Shown here piece after piece: positions 42,802-51,403 of a DNA stretch of 64,000 nt. The stretch comes from Caldilineaceae bacterium (GTDB lineage: Bacteria > Chloroflexota > Anaerolineae > Caldilineales > Caldilineaceae). The position numbers and the translations under genes are program-made. How positions within the stretch are numbered: the stretch's first letter is position 1; the number at the start of each line of letters is the position of its first letter. The notes beneath the pieces are model-generated. The model was not told the origin of the DNA, did not search any database, and saw nothing but the letters and a program-made list of their open reading frames with translations. The stretch lies in the NCBI GenBank assembly GCA_020634755.1, contig JACKBC010000004.1, positions 62,001 through 126,000 on the forward strand, given 5' to 3'.

Positions 42802-43668
42802 CTACTCTGCCCGCATTTCGTCTATGGTCATTCCCAAACGTTTGAGGAACAATTGTTGAGCAGGTGTTACAATAGCCTGCACTTTTTCAACTATTGCGTT
42901 GCCCACAACGTGAGCGGCCGGCGACCCTTCATGTTCTGTGGAGGAAGCCTGGGCAAAGGCGCGCAATATGCGTGTATTGCGCGCTAACAGGTCGTTGGCA
43001 AGCCGCGATATTGCCTGTTTACTTTCATCGTCCAGGCTCTCGAACTCGCCCAGTTGCGTCCATGCTTCGTTATAGTCGTGTGCAAGCTGGCGATACTGTT
43101 CCGGATGTTCTTCAATGTAAAGCACCATTGGAGAAATAATTTCCGCGCGTGCATCCTTTTCGGGGAAGGTAGCCATCATCTTCTCCGTCTCGCGCTCAAA
43201 CTGCAGCAGCGATTCGTTGAGTTCATCGGGGATGAGCTCGGCATGTGTGGTCAGTATTTTGTCCACATAGAGTTCGGGATGCCCATCAACCTGTTGTACA
43301 TCGATCGTTTCCTGCGTCATGAGCTGTTTGATCCTTTCCTTGCGTTCGGCAAGTTCTACTAGTTCTGTTTCAATCTCATCAAGCTTGGCGGCCAACGTCA
43401 AGCGCAGCGCGTCCGCTGGCTTGGGCGCCTCCAACACGGCGCGAATCTGGGCCAAGGGCAGACCAAAGCGGCGCAGTTCACAGATAGTGCGCAGCCGCCA
43501 TAGATCCCGACCGGTATACAGCCGATAATCCGATTCCGTGCGCTCTGGCTCCGGCAGCAGACCAATTTTGTGATAGTGGCGCACCGTCTTGGTGGTGATG
43601 CCAAACAGGTCGGCGACCTCTTTGATATAGAGAAACGTGCGTTTTGTAGCTACATTTGGAGTCGACAT
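42802..43668 (-). CDS. MerR-family transcriptional regulator
   Basis: The 288-residue protein starts with a MerR winged helix (FLYIKEVADLFGITTKTVRHYHKIGLLPEPERTESDYRLY, given as a block from residue 12), then a coiled coil (LAAKLDEIETELVELAERKERIKQL) and a C-terminal helical domain of about 150 residues with no known effector fold, close to the TipA-like size class. Its promoter has the MerR-type 19-base spacer. It may control hpaE, hpaD or itself in response to an unknown effector. Confidence 0.92.
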   Translation of the reverse strand: MSTPNVATKRTFLYIKEVADLFGITTKTVRHYHKIGLLPEPERTESDYRLYTGRDLWRLRTICELRRFGLPLAQIRAVLEAPKPADALRLTLAAKLDEIETELVELAERKERIKQLMTQETIDVQQVDGHPELYVDKILTTHAELIPDELNESLLQFERETEKMMATFPEKDARAEIISPMVLYIEEHPEQYRQLAHDYNEAWTQLGEFESLDDESKQAISRLANDLLARNTRILRAFAQASSTEHEGSPAAHVVGNAIVEKVQAIVTPAQQLFLKRLGMTIDEMRAE

Positions 43669-43674
43669 ATAATC

Positions 43675-43705
43675 AGTATACAGGTTGCCCTTGGGGCAAT
43701 GTCAA
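43675..43705 (-). promoter_or_regulatory. MerR-type promoter with 19-base spacer and operator dyad
   Basis: On the minus strand TTGACA (43705-43700), a 19-base spacer, then TATACT (43680-43675). The spacer carries a perfect dyad TTGCCC-CAA-GGGCAA (43685-43699). This is the classic MerR layout in which DNA distortion aligns the -35 and -10. The -10 ends 6 bases before the ATG, so the mRNA would be leaderless or nearly so. Confidence 0.85.
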
Positions 43706-43732
43706 GAGGCAATTTGAAAGAACGAAGATGAA

Positions 43733-43981
43733 ATGTATAACCCGCCGCATCTCGGCGAAATTATAAAAGGCTTGTGGCTCCATCCACTCGACATGAGCAT
43801 TATGGATGCTGCTGAAGCGATGCGGATCAGCCGCAAATTGCTCTCAACAATTGTTAATGGCAAAGGACGCGTGACGCCAGAGATGGCTGTGCGCCTTTCC
43901 ATTGCGCTGGGCAGCAGCCCGGAGAGCTAGCTGGGGCATCAAGCCGCCCATGATTTGTAGAAATTGAAAACATCGCCATGA
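43733..43981 (+). pseudogene. HigA/VapI-like antitoxin with two in-frame amber codons
   Basis: The frame reads MYNPPHLGEIIKGLWLHPLDMSIMDAAEAMR, then ISRKLLSTIVNGKGRVTPEMAVRLSIALGSSPES as in HigA antitoxins, given here in two parts. It stops at TAG 43928-43930 where HigA has Trp (SPES-W-L). The frame continues LGHQAAHDL, stops again at TAG 43958-43960 where the family has another Trp (YDL-W), and goes on to TGA at 43981. No toxin gene is beside it. The truncated 65-residue product keeps the helix-turn-helix. Confidence 0.75.
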
Positions 43982-44043
43982 GTTGAAAGTCGTGCCACTC
44001 TTGATGGATTAACCCATCTCCTAAAAGAATTCGAGTAAATCCA

Positions 44044-45042
44044 ATGCCAATCCGACATCCTACCGCTAATCCACCCTTCAACATCATCCGCATGAGCCAC
44101 GTCGAGCTGGGCGTGACCAATCTGGAGCACTCCCGCCACTTCTACGTGGACACGTTGGGCATGGTTGAAACTGAGCAGGTGGGCCATTCGCTCTACTTAC
44201 GAGGTTTAGAGGAGCGCAATCACCATTCGTTTGTGCTGACGGAGATGGATGAACCGGCAGCATTGCGGTTGGGGTTCAAGGTGGCGGCAGAGCAGGATTT
44301 GGATTTGATTGCACACCGTCAGACAGAGCTGGGGTTGCCGACGACGTGGGCGGAGCAATATGCGCAAGGACGCACGCTACAAAGCCGCGATCCGCTGGGG
44401 ACGCCGCTGGAGTTCTATTATGAAATGAAGCAAGTGGAACGCCGCCTGCAAAAATATGGCGACTATCGAGGCGTCCACCCCATGCGCATTGACCACTTTA
44501 ACTGTTTTACGCCCAACGTACAGGCTTCTCACGACTATTATGCCAATGAGTTGGGCTTTCGCACCACCGAATACACCGAAACCGATGACGACCGCGACCC
44601 GCCCGCATTGTGGGCAGTCTGGATGCACCGCAAGGGCAACGTCCACGATATGGCACTCACCAACGGGCGTGGTCCACGGCTGCACCACACGGCCATTTGG
44701 GCGCCCACCGCCCTGCACATCATCCACCTGTGCGACCTCATGTCGACCACCGGTTATCTGGCCAACCTGGAGCGCGGCCCCGGTCGCCACGGCATCTCCA
44801 ACGCCTTTTTCCTCTACGTGCGCGACCCGGACGGCCACCGCATTGAAATCTACACCAGCGACTATATGACCGTGGACCCAGACTTTGAGCCCATCCGCTG
44901 GGGGCTGCGCGACGCCCAGCGCCAAACGCTTTGGGGTCACGCCGCACCCCAATCTTGGTTTGAGGAAGGCACGGTCTTTGCGGGGGTCGATGTAGTTGAT
45001 TCCGCGCTGGATGCTGCGCCCATTGTTGCGCCGGGGCATTAG
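44044..45042 (+). CDS. hpaD: Homoprotocatechuate (3,4-dihydroxyphenylacetate) 2,3-dioxygenase
   Basis: The 332-residue extradiol dioxygenase of the vicinal-oxygen-chelate type resembles the Brevibacterium HPCD enzyme. The Fe/Mn ligands are visible: MRIDHFNCF (H155-like), RLHHTAIW (H214-like) and HRIEIYTSDY (E267-like). Two-domain length fits. It opens the ring of homoprotocatechuate between C2 and C3, feeding HpaE. No strong ribosome site before the ATG. It is distal in the cluster, after the merR-type gene and the broken antitoxin. Confidence 0.93.
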   Translation: MPIRHPTANPPFNIIRMSHVELGVTNLEHSRHFYVDTLGMVETEQVGHSLYLRGLEERNHHSFVLTEMDEPAALRLGFKVAAEQDLDLIAHRQTELGLPTTWAEQYAQGRTLQSRDPLGTPLEFYYEMKQVERRLQKYGDYRGVHPMRIDHFNCFTPNVQASHDYYANELGFRTTEYTETDDDRDPPALWAVWMHRKGNVHDMALTNGRGPRLHHTAIWAPTALHIIHLCDLMSTTGYLANLERGPGRHGISNAFFLYVRDPDGHRIEIYTSDYMTVDPDFEPIRWGLRDAQRQTLWGHAAPQSWFEEGTVFAGVDVVDSALDAAPIVAPGH

Positions 45043-45085
45043 CATCTGCCGCAAAATCTGCTAGCAAGTGAAAAAAGAAATGGGC

Positions 45086-45123
45086 CGCAGACGAACGCGG
45101 ATATTTATCTGCGTTCGTCTGCG
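45086..45123. terminator. Hairpin in ATCTGCG-family repeat between convergent genes
   Basis: CGCAGACGAACGC (45086-45098) and its perfect complement (45111-45123) with a 12-base loop. It ends hpaD and the SH3 protein gene. TTTATCCGCAG follows, tying it to the AATCCGCG repeat family. Confidence 0.65.
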
Positions 45124-45140
45124 TTTATCCGCAGTTCCGC

Positions 45141-46682
45141 TTATGGCGTCACGACCGGCAGCGTTGCCACATCCACCGATACGTCTACCTGATCGGCGGC
45201 CACCCAGCCGGTGGCTCCATCATCCAGCGTGACCTGAAGCCAGGCGCTATCCTCGCTGCGCCCTAGCACAGCCATCTGCTGGCCGGCGCCCACGAGATTG
45301 ACCTGTTCAGCCGTACCGTCTGGGGCGGTGAGAATGGCGGTATCAGCATTGCGCGCCGTGGCGGCCGGTTCAGCAGGCGCTTCCTCGGCGGGAACATCGG
45401 TGGGTGTGGGTTCGGCTTCTTCCACCGGCTCCACCGTGGGCGTCGGCTCTGTGGCGGGCGCTTCTGGCGTAGGCGTGGGCTCTTCGGGAACAGGCGTGGC
45501 CGCTTGTTCGCCCGCCGGCGTATTGGTGGGCGTCAGTTCTGCGGCTGGTGGCGCCTCTGCGGCATCCGCCACCACAACCGTTACCTCCTGTGCCAATTCC
45601 CCGGCGGCGTTGCGCGCTACCAAGCGATATATGGTGGTCTGCTCCGGTGAAACCGCGCGCACGGATGGTGCGGTCACGCCTTCTTCAGCGCCATCAATAA
45701 CCAGAAATGCGCTTTCCGCCCCGCTGAGGTCCCAGCTCAGAATGGCCTGTTCGCCCACCGTAATTTCATAGCGATCGGCGCGGAAATAGCTGATGACGGG
45801 GAGCTGTTCAGCGCCCGGCAGCGGCGTGGCTGTGGCGTCTGCCGGCGCCACCATGATCGTCAGACGCCGCATGGATTCGCCCTGGTCGTTGCGCGCAATC
45901 AGGTCATAGCTAATGGTCTTCTCTGGAGTGACTACAGTGCTGCCCGGGGCGACCACGCCCTGCTCGGCGCCGGTGGCGCCATCCAGCGCCACTTCGCGCA
46001 AAAAGGCGCCATCGTAGGCTTTGGCCAGATCCCAGCTCAAGGTGACCTGCTGACCAGGCGACACCCAATATTGGCTGGCTTTGAAGTAGGCAATGGCCGG
46101 CGTGCCGGGCACCACAATTTCATAGTAAACCACTTGGCCAAAAGAGTTCCCCACCGGGTCGGCCATGATCCATTGGCCTTGATAGCGCCCGGCCTCAGAT
46201 GCCGATACCAGCGGGATTTCGGCGTTGAACTCGGCGCCCGGTGCGACTTCGGTCCCAATGGCCATGCTATCGGGACCGCCAAGCTGATCCCCACCGGCAA
46301 AGCGTAGCTGGTAGTCTCCGCCCCAGGTGCAGGTGCCCGTATTGCGGATGCGCCACGTCTTTACCGTGGCCGTATCCGGCTGCACTTCCGCGCCATCGGG
46401 CAGAGTAACATCGCCAGCAAAGGCGGCATTATTGGTACAACTATCGGGCGAGGGCGACGCTGCCGCCTGCTCTTGCGTATCTGGCGCCAAGGTGGCCGTA
46501 ACCGACGCCGCGGGTGTGGCAGTGGTTTCCGCAGTTGCACCCGCTTGCGGCGTCACGTCGATGCTCATGGCTTCTGGCGCGGCGGTGCGACTCTGCCGCC
46601 AAAGCGCAACCCCAATGAGTAAGACGATGAGTGCGACAACGGTTGAAAGGATAATATTTCGAGTCTTGCTATCAATCTTCAC
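45141..46682 (-). CDS. Membrane-anchored surface protein: NBR1-like Ig, two Ig-like domains, Thr/Pro linker, SH3
   Basis: The 513-residue protein has an N-terminal signal anchor (NIILSTVVALIVLLIGVALW). An NBR1-like Ig domain follows (about 85-190, VKTWRIRNTGTCTWGGDYQL), then two Ig-like modules starting IAYFKASQYWVSPGQQVTLSW and ISYFRADRYEITVGEQAILSW. A Pro/Thr/Glu linker comes next, and the protein ends with a bacterial SH3 domain of about 65 residues. It is likely a cell-envelope binding protein. The start is a GTG with GAGGG upstream, fitting the TGG-TATGCT promoter at 46705. Confidence 0.85.
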   Translation of the reverse strand: MKIDSKTRNIILSTVVALIVLLIGVALWRQSRTAAPEAMSIDVTPQAGATAETTATPAASVTATLAPDTQEQAAASPSPDSCTNNAAFAGDVTLPDGAEVQPDTATVKTWRIRNTGTCTWGGDYQLRFAGGDQLGGPDSMAIGTEVAPGAEFNAEIPLVSASEAGRYQGQWIMADPVGNSFGQVVYYEIVVPGTPAIAYFKASQYWVSPGQQVTLSWDLAKAYDGAFLREVALDGATGAEQGVVAPGSTVVTPEKTISYDLIARNDQGESMRRLTIMVAPADATATPLPGAEQLPVISYFRADRYEITVGEQAILSWDLSGAESAFLVIDGAEEGVTAPSVRAVSPEQTTIYRLVARNAAGELAQEVTVVVADAAEAPPAAELTPTNTPAGEQAATPVPEEPTPTPEAPATEPTPTVEPVEEAEPTPTDVPAEEAPAEPAATARNADTAILTAPDGTAEQVNLVGAGQQMAVLGRSEDSAWLQVTLDDGATGWVAADQVDVSVDVATLPVVTP

Positions 46683-46704
46683 TGTTCCCTCTTTCTAACT
46701 ACAG

Positions 46705-46713
46705 AGCATACCA
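46705..46713 (-). promoter_or_regulatory. Extended -10 promoter candidate of the SH3 protein gene
   Basis: Minus-strand TGG-TATGCT, about 25 bases before the GTG start. Same pattern as ahead of the PhyH, hpaB and second YesL-like genes. Confidence 0.4.
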
Positions 46714-46952
46714 TAGCTGACCTGGCCATTTTCCCGCTAGGCTTGCGTAAGTCCTCATCTATTGTAGTTGCCTTTGGGGGCGACTTCTCTCCTCACAAAG
46801 GACCACCCTACTTCGCTTGACATATGCATACGCTACGCAACCTGACGCTTATTCTACGCTGGCGGGCACGAGCAATGCTTGCCGCCATTTTGAGAGGATA
46901 AAAGAACGGGGGAATTGTTCAGCAGAATTCAGAAATTTTGCAAAACAAAAAC

Positions 46953-46999
46953 CAGGCTTTCCCTGCCAGTATTACGCTGACTTCGACAGGAAAAGCCTG
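46953..46999 (-). terminator. Rho-independent terminator of the tricorn gene
   Basis: On the minus strand the arms at 46999-46987 and 46965-46953 pair at 12 of 13 positions and are followed by GGTTTTTGTTTT. It lies about 40 bases after the tricorn stop. The rest of the 46,714-47,036 spacer holds a GCTTGCGTAAGTC word of the repeat family seen at 53,208 and no gene. Confidence 0.75.
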
Positions 47000-47036
47000 A
47001 TTTCTAAGCCCAGCCACCATTATAGATTTCTACCAC

Positions 47037-50000
47037 CTAACGCGGCGGCAATTTGGGCAAGCTGCGTTTGGGGCGTGTGGACAAATCGGGCTTGAGCAAC
47101 GTGGTGTGGGCCAGCAGTTGCAGCGTCTCGGCAATGGCCTGCTCCAGCTGTGAATCGCGACCATCGACATAATCCTGAGGCGTAATGTCGACTTCAATAT
47201 CCGGCTCGGTCCCGTAGTTTTCGACCTCCCAGCCCACGTCCTCGACCCAGAAGCTAAACTCTGGCTGCGTGGTGATGGTGCCGTCCACCAGCGGTGAACT
47301 GGGCGAAATGCCAATAACGCCACCCCAGGTGCGCTTGCCGATCAGCGGTCCCAGCTTCATGAGCTTGAAGGCGTGGCAAAAAATGTCGCCATCGCTGGCC
47401 GCGTGCTCGTTGGTCAGCGCCACCATGGGGCCAGCCACCGAGTCAATTGGATAGGGCGTCAGGCTGCCCCAGCGCGGCAGATCGTAGCCAATGCGGCGAC
47501 GCGCCAACTTTTCCAAAATAAGCTGGCTCACATGACCGCCGCCATTGTAGCGCACGTCCACAATAAGAGCATCACGGTCGGTCTCCGCCAGATAGCCGCG
47601 ATGAAATTCGGCGTAGCCGGTTGCGCTCATATCGGGAATGTGTACATACCCAACACGGCCATCAGTGGCCTCATGCACCTGGCGGCGGTTTCCCTCCACC
47701 CAGGCGCGGTAGCGCGCCGCGGCTTCGCTACGCAACGTTTTGACCACAGCCACGCGCGGGCCGGGTGGCTCTTTTGCCGTTTGACCGTGGGCATCATCCG
47801 CCCTAGGACTGTCGTGCGGCGCTTCTACCGTTGCTGAATCCGCCTGCGCCTGGTTTGCCTTTGGTTTGGCCTTTTTCTTACTGGTGCGCTTGGATGGTTT
47901 CTCCATAGGCTCAGCCACGGCTTCGGCGGTCTCCGCGGCATCCGCAGCCAACGTGTGGCCGGCATCTTGCGCGGCTTCCGGCGCCGGCGGTCGCGGCGCC
48001 AACGTCAACAGCACCTCTTGGCCTGCATAGTTGACCAACAATTGCGCCGGACTGGTTTCGGCATCCACCGGCTGGCCATTGACCGCAATGATCACATCAC
48101 CGGGCTTCACGTCCACCCCAGGCGCGGCCAGGGGCGACGTACAGTCGGGCGCCCAAGAGTCGCCCAAAATCAGCTCGCCCACCACGTAACCGCCGGCCTC
48201 GGCGTCCCAGGTTAATTCGGCCCCCAAATGGGCCTGCGAATAATAGGGGCCATAGCGATAGTCACCGCCCAATTCATAGGCGTGGCTGGTGCCCAACTCA
48301 CCCTGCATTTCCCACACCAGGTCGCTAAATTCGCTGCGGCAGCTGACGCGGTCAATCAGCGGTTCATAGCGGGCATAGACCGAAAGCCAGTCCACTTCCG
48401 ACATATCTTCCGTCCAAAAGTGGTCGCGCTGCAAGCGCCACGCCTCACGCAGCATCTGCCGCCATTCCAATGGCGGCAACACCGAAACCTTGAGGCGGCT
48501 CAAGTCTACCCAGCCAGTTTTACGCGGGCTGCCGCTGCTGGCCGCCGGTTTTTCACCGGCTGCAATCACGCGCAGTTGGCGGCTGCTAAAGTAGAGCAGC
48601 TTTTTGCGGTTGGCGGATAGCGTAAACGAGCTGACATTATCGACCAACACTTCACTCTTGTACTCTTTGAAGGTATAGGCGCGCAGCACGCCCCCTTCAT
48701 CGTCACTGTCCTCCCAATCATCGTCACTGTCCAGCGCGCCTTCCACTTCATAAGAGGTAAAGAGCGCCTTGCCCGGCACGCCCATAATCTGACCATAGCG
48801 GGCATCCGGTACGGGAAAAGCCAACACGCGCTGCGCAATCCCCTCCAGATCGATGCGCATACGCGACTTGCCATTTTTCGGCTTCCCATTGGCGTTCTTA
48901 TCCGACTCACGCTTGGCCGACGCCCCGGTTGCGGCTTTTTCAGCCGCGGGCTGAAGCGGCAACACAACGCTTTGGTCGGGCATTTCGCTATCGCTGTCTA
49001 CCTCTTCGTCTTCAATCTCGACGAACTCATCATCTTCGGTTAGATCTTCTTCATCGTACGCTTCGTCTTCGTCGTACGCATCCTCGTCGTCATCTTCCGC
49101 TGCCTCTTCTTCCGGCTCATCCGCGGCCTCTTCCTCTGCGGACGTCTCACCACTATCCCACTCATCTTCGACATCGGGATGCGGCACAAACGGATTGGGC
49201 AGATCGGCGCGCAACGTCAACAGATAGGGTCTCATGCCCCACGGAAAGCTGAGATCAAAATGCAGCGCATCGTAGACCGGATTAAATTCGCGGCGACTTA
49301 AAAAATAGAGGTAATTGCCGTCGGGGTCAAAAGCCGGGCTGGTATCGTGCAGCACGGGCTGGGTGACCGTGTGAATGCTGCTCTGACGCAGCTCTTCCTC
49401 TTCCGCCTCCGGGTCGGCCAGCCGATAGAGTCGAATGGCCGTGGTGTGCGTGCTGACGCCAAAACCATAGGCCAACCAGCAGCCATCGGGCGACCAATCG
49501 AGCCCGGCAATGGCGCGGTGTTCGCTGTGATCCACCAGCGTCAGGCGGCTGGCGGGGTCGCGCGCAATCGGTGGCGCTTCAACTTCGACATCTTTGGCGT
49601 CAGCTTTGCCCTTCTTTTTCTTGGAGTTTTTTTGGGGGGTACCCTTTTCAGACGCTGCGTTGTTTGTACCGTTTACCGTTTCATCTTGGTTGGATGGCAG
49701 GTCGCTCAGGTCCACCAGCAACAGTTCATGCCGATGGTTGGCCACCGCCAGCAGATCGGCCTTGGGCGACATGCACATGGTCAGCGGGTGGCCAATGTCA
49801 AGCCCGCTGAGCACAATCGGTTCAAAACCAGGTTCAGCGCTATGGACCTCCAACGTCTCTTCGCCGCTTTCATCACTCACCAACAAGAGGCGCCGCCCAT
49901 CGCGAAACCAGACCGGCATGCGATAGCGCACACCATCGCGCTTGCCATGCTGGAAGACCGGGCCATCGTGGTTATAAAAGGTAAATGCTTTGCCCCGCGT

Positions 50001-50912
50001 AATGGCCGTGGTAGCGTTGCCCGACGGATAGAGCGTAGCTTCCGTCAAATAGCGCGTACTGCTGGTAAAGCGGCGGTTGCGCTGCACGCGCGGGCTGCGA
50101 TATGGCACAGCCACCAGCTGCGATTTTCCGGTGGTTGGGTCAAACACATACAGATCGGCGCCGGCGTGATAGACAATGCGCTTGCCATCGGTCTGTGGGT
50201 TGCGGGCATAATAGTCTTCGTGGTCAGTGTGACGCTGAACATCACTGCCCGCTACATTACAGCTATATATATTGCCAATCCCTTGGTGGTCGCTGATAAA
50301 GAAAATTCGCTCACCGGCCGCCGTTGAAATCCACATGGGCGAGGCTATATTGCCTTTGAGATCGGCCAAGAAGCGGGTGAAATTATGCTCTTTGCCCAAC
50401 CACAAATGCCCCGCCGTGCCGCCGCGATAGCGTTTCCAGGTAGCCGGGTCACCCGTATTGCGCCCCAACACCACTTCGCCGTTGGGCCCAAACGCAATGG
50501 CGCGCGCCGGTCCATATGGCAATGTCTCTACGGCGCCATTGGACGCGTCCACCGCCACCTGGAACAGCCCGTATTCGCGCGTCACCACCTGCTTATAGGT
50601 GCTGGAAAAAATCACGTGCGTGCCCGCAGGGTTCCACCCCACCACTTGACACGAGCAGCCCAGGTAGGTCAAACGGCGGGCGCTGCCGCCCTCCGCCGGC
50701 ATAACATACACTTCGGGCGCTCCTTCTTCGCGCCCCACAAAGGCCAGCATCTCGCCGTTGGGCGAAAGCGCGGGATAAGTCACATTACCCAGATTGCTGG
50801 TCAAACGGTAGGCGGGACCGCCATCAATCTGCGTGCTCCACAAATCATCTTCAGAAACAAATACAATGTTATTTTCGTGAATCGTCGGAAAACGATAATA
50901 CCCAGCTGTCAT
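47037..50912 (-). CDS. Tricorn-like protease
   Basis: The 1291-residue protein follows the tricorn order: a first beta-propeller (about 1-310, FVSEDDLWSTQIDGGPAYRLT), a second (about 315-740), a helical bundle, a PDZ domain (about 900-1000) and the C-terminal protease. Catalytic segments are GTSHAYE (Ser-His pair), NEHAASDGDIF (S1173-D1174) and NYGTEPDIEVD (E1236). Tricorn cleaves peptides released by the proteasome or other proteases in the cytosol. Unusual inserts are a Lys-rich stretch near 430, a very acidic stretch (about 605-660, DEDEAYDEEDL type) and an Ala/Lys-rich insert after the PDZ. Confidence 0.93.
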   Translation of the reverse strand: MTAGYYRFPTIHENNIVFVSEDDLWSTQIDGGPAYRLTSNLGNVTYPALSPNGEMLAFVGREEGAPEVYVMPAEGGSARRLTYLGCSCQVVGWNPAGTHVIFSSTYKQVVTREYGLFQVAVDASNGAVETLPYGPARAIAFGPNGEVVLGRNTGDPATWKRYRGGTAGHLWLGKEHNFTRFLADLKGNIASPMWISTAAGERIFFISDHQGIGNIYSCNVAGSDVQRHTDHEDYYARNPQTDGKRIVYHAGADLYVFDPTTGKSQLVAVPYRSPRVQRNRRFTSSTRYLTEATLYPSGNATTAITRGKAFTFYNHDGPVFQHGKRDGVRYRMPVWFRDGRRLLLVSDESGEETLEVHSAEPGFEPIVLSGLDIGHPLTMCMSPKADLLAVANHRHELLLVDLSDLPSNQDETVNGTNNAASEKGTPQKNSKKKKGKADAKDVEVEAPPIARDPASRLTLVDHSEHRAIAGLDWSPDGCWLAYGFGVSTHTTAIRLYRLADPEAEEEELRQSSIHTVTQPVLHDTSPAFDPDGNYLYFLSRREFNPVYDALHFDLSFPWGMRPYLLTLRADLPNPFVPHPDVEDEWDSGETSAEEEAADEPEEEAAEDDDEDAYDEDEAYDEEDLTEDDEFVEIEDEEVDSDSEMPDQSVVLPLQPAAEKAATGASAKRESDKNANGKPKNGKSRMRIDLEGIAQRVLAFPVPDARYGQIMGVPGKALFTSYEVEGALDSDDDWEDSDDEGGVLRAYTFKEYKSEVLVDNVSSFTLSANRKKLLYFSSRQLRVIAAGEKPAASSGSPRKTGWVDLSRLKVSVLPPLEWRQMLREAWRLQRDHFWTEDMSEVDWLSVYARYEPLIDRVSCRSEFSDLVWEMQGELGTSHAYELGGDYRYGPYYSQAHLGAELTWDAEAGGYVVGELILGDSWAPDCTSPLAAPGVDVKPGDVIIAVNGQPVDAETSPAQLLVNYAGQEVLLTLAPRPPAPEAAQDAGHTLAADAAETAEAVAEPMEKPSKRTSKKKAKPKANQAQADSATVEAPHDSPRADDAHGQTAKEPPGPRVAVVKTLRSEAAARYRAWVEGNRRQVHEATDGRVGYVHIPDMSATGYAEFHRGYLAETDRDALIVDVRYNGGGHVSQLILEKLARRRIGYDLPRWGSLTPYPIDSVAGPMVALTNEHAASDGDIFCHAFKLMKLGPLIGKRTWGGVIGISPSSPLVDGTITTQPEFSFWVEDVGWEVENYGTEPDIEVDITPQDYVDGRDSQLEQAIAETLQLLAHTTLLKPDLSTRPKRSLPKLPPR

Positions 50913-51403
50913 TCAACTCCCCGTTTGGATTGAGCGGTCACCCCATCGCACCACGAAATACGCAGTACACCTGCGCACGATGCCGCTTCCGCAAATAGAT
51001 CGCAATCTTATAAGTATACCGTGTTTGAAACAGCGCACCCAAATACTCGATCTTTGTTGACGCGCTGTAGAGCGGATGCTACAATCGATTTCAAATATAG
51101 TGCGCAGATTGCGCAGGTGAACGCTGATGTTTTGTTGCGAAAAGTCAAGGCGATCGTACATGACGGCGCAAATAAGCCAAGGGTTCTGAGTTACTTTCAA
51201 TCTATCGGTCAACTTGAGCCGCAGTGCACTAGAGATATTGTTTTCATCAGCGCGAATCAGCGTTCATCCGCATACAAATTCTTTTGCCTAATCCAAAATT
51301 AAAGCTCACGTTACGCAGCGACAGCCACTCTGCTAGAGAGAAACAGGGACGGCGGCGAGCCGACTTTCCTCTAGGCTTGCGTAACATAAGATTAAAGGAA
51401 AAG
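50913..51403. other. Intergenic region with two repeat-family segments
   Basis: About 490 bases. An ATCAGCG/CATCCGC segment lies at 51,250-51,282. The element at 51310-51385 has inverted ends (GTTACGCA and TGCGTAAC). Small frames on both strands (93-99 codons) are not protein-like. Confidence 0.45.
51310..51385. repeat. Short element with GTTACGCA/TGCGTAAC ends
   Basis: The 8-bp ends are perfect inverted copies, about 76 bases apart. It resembles the elements at 53,208 (CTTACGCAAG ends) and 61,591 (TACGACTTA ends) in size and end sequence. Confidence 0.5.
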
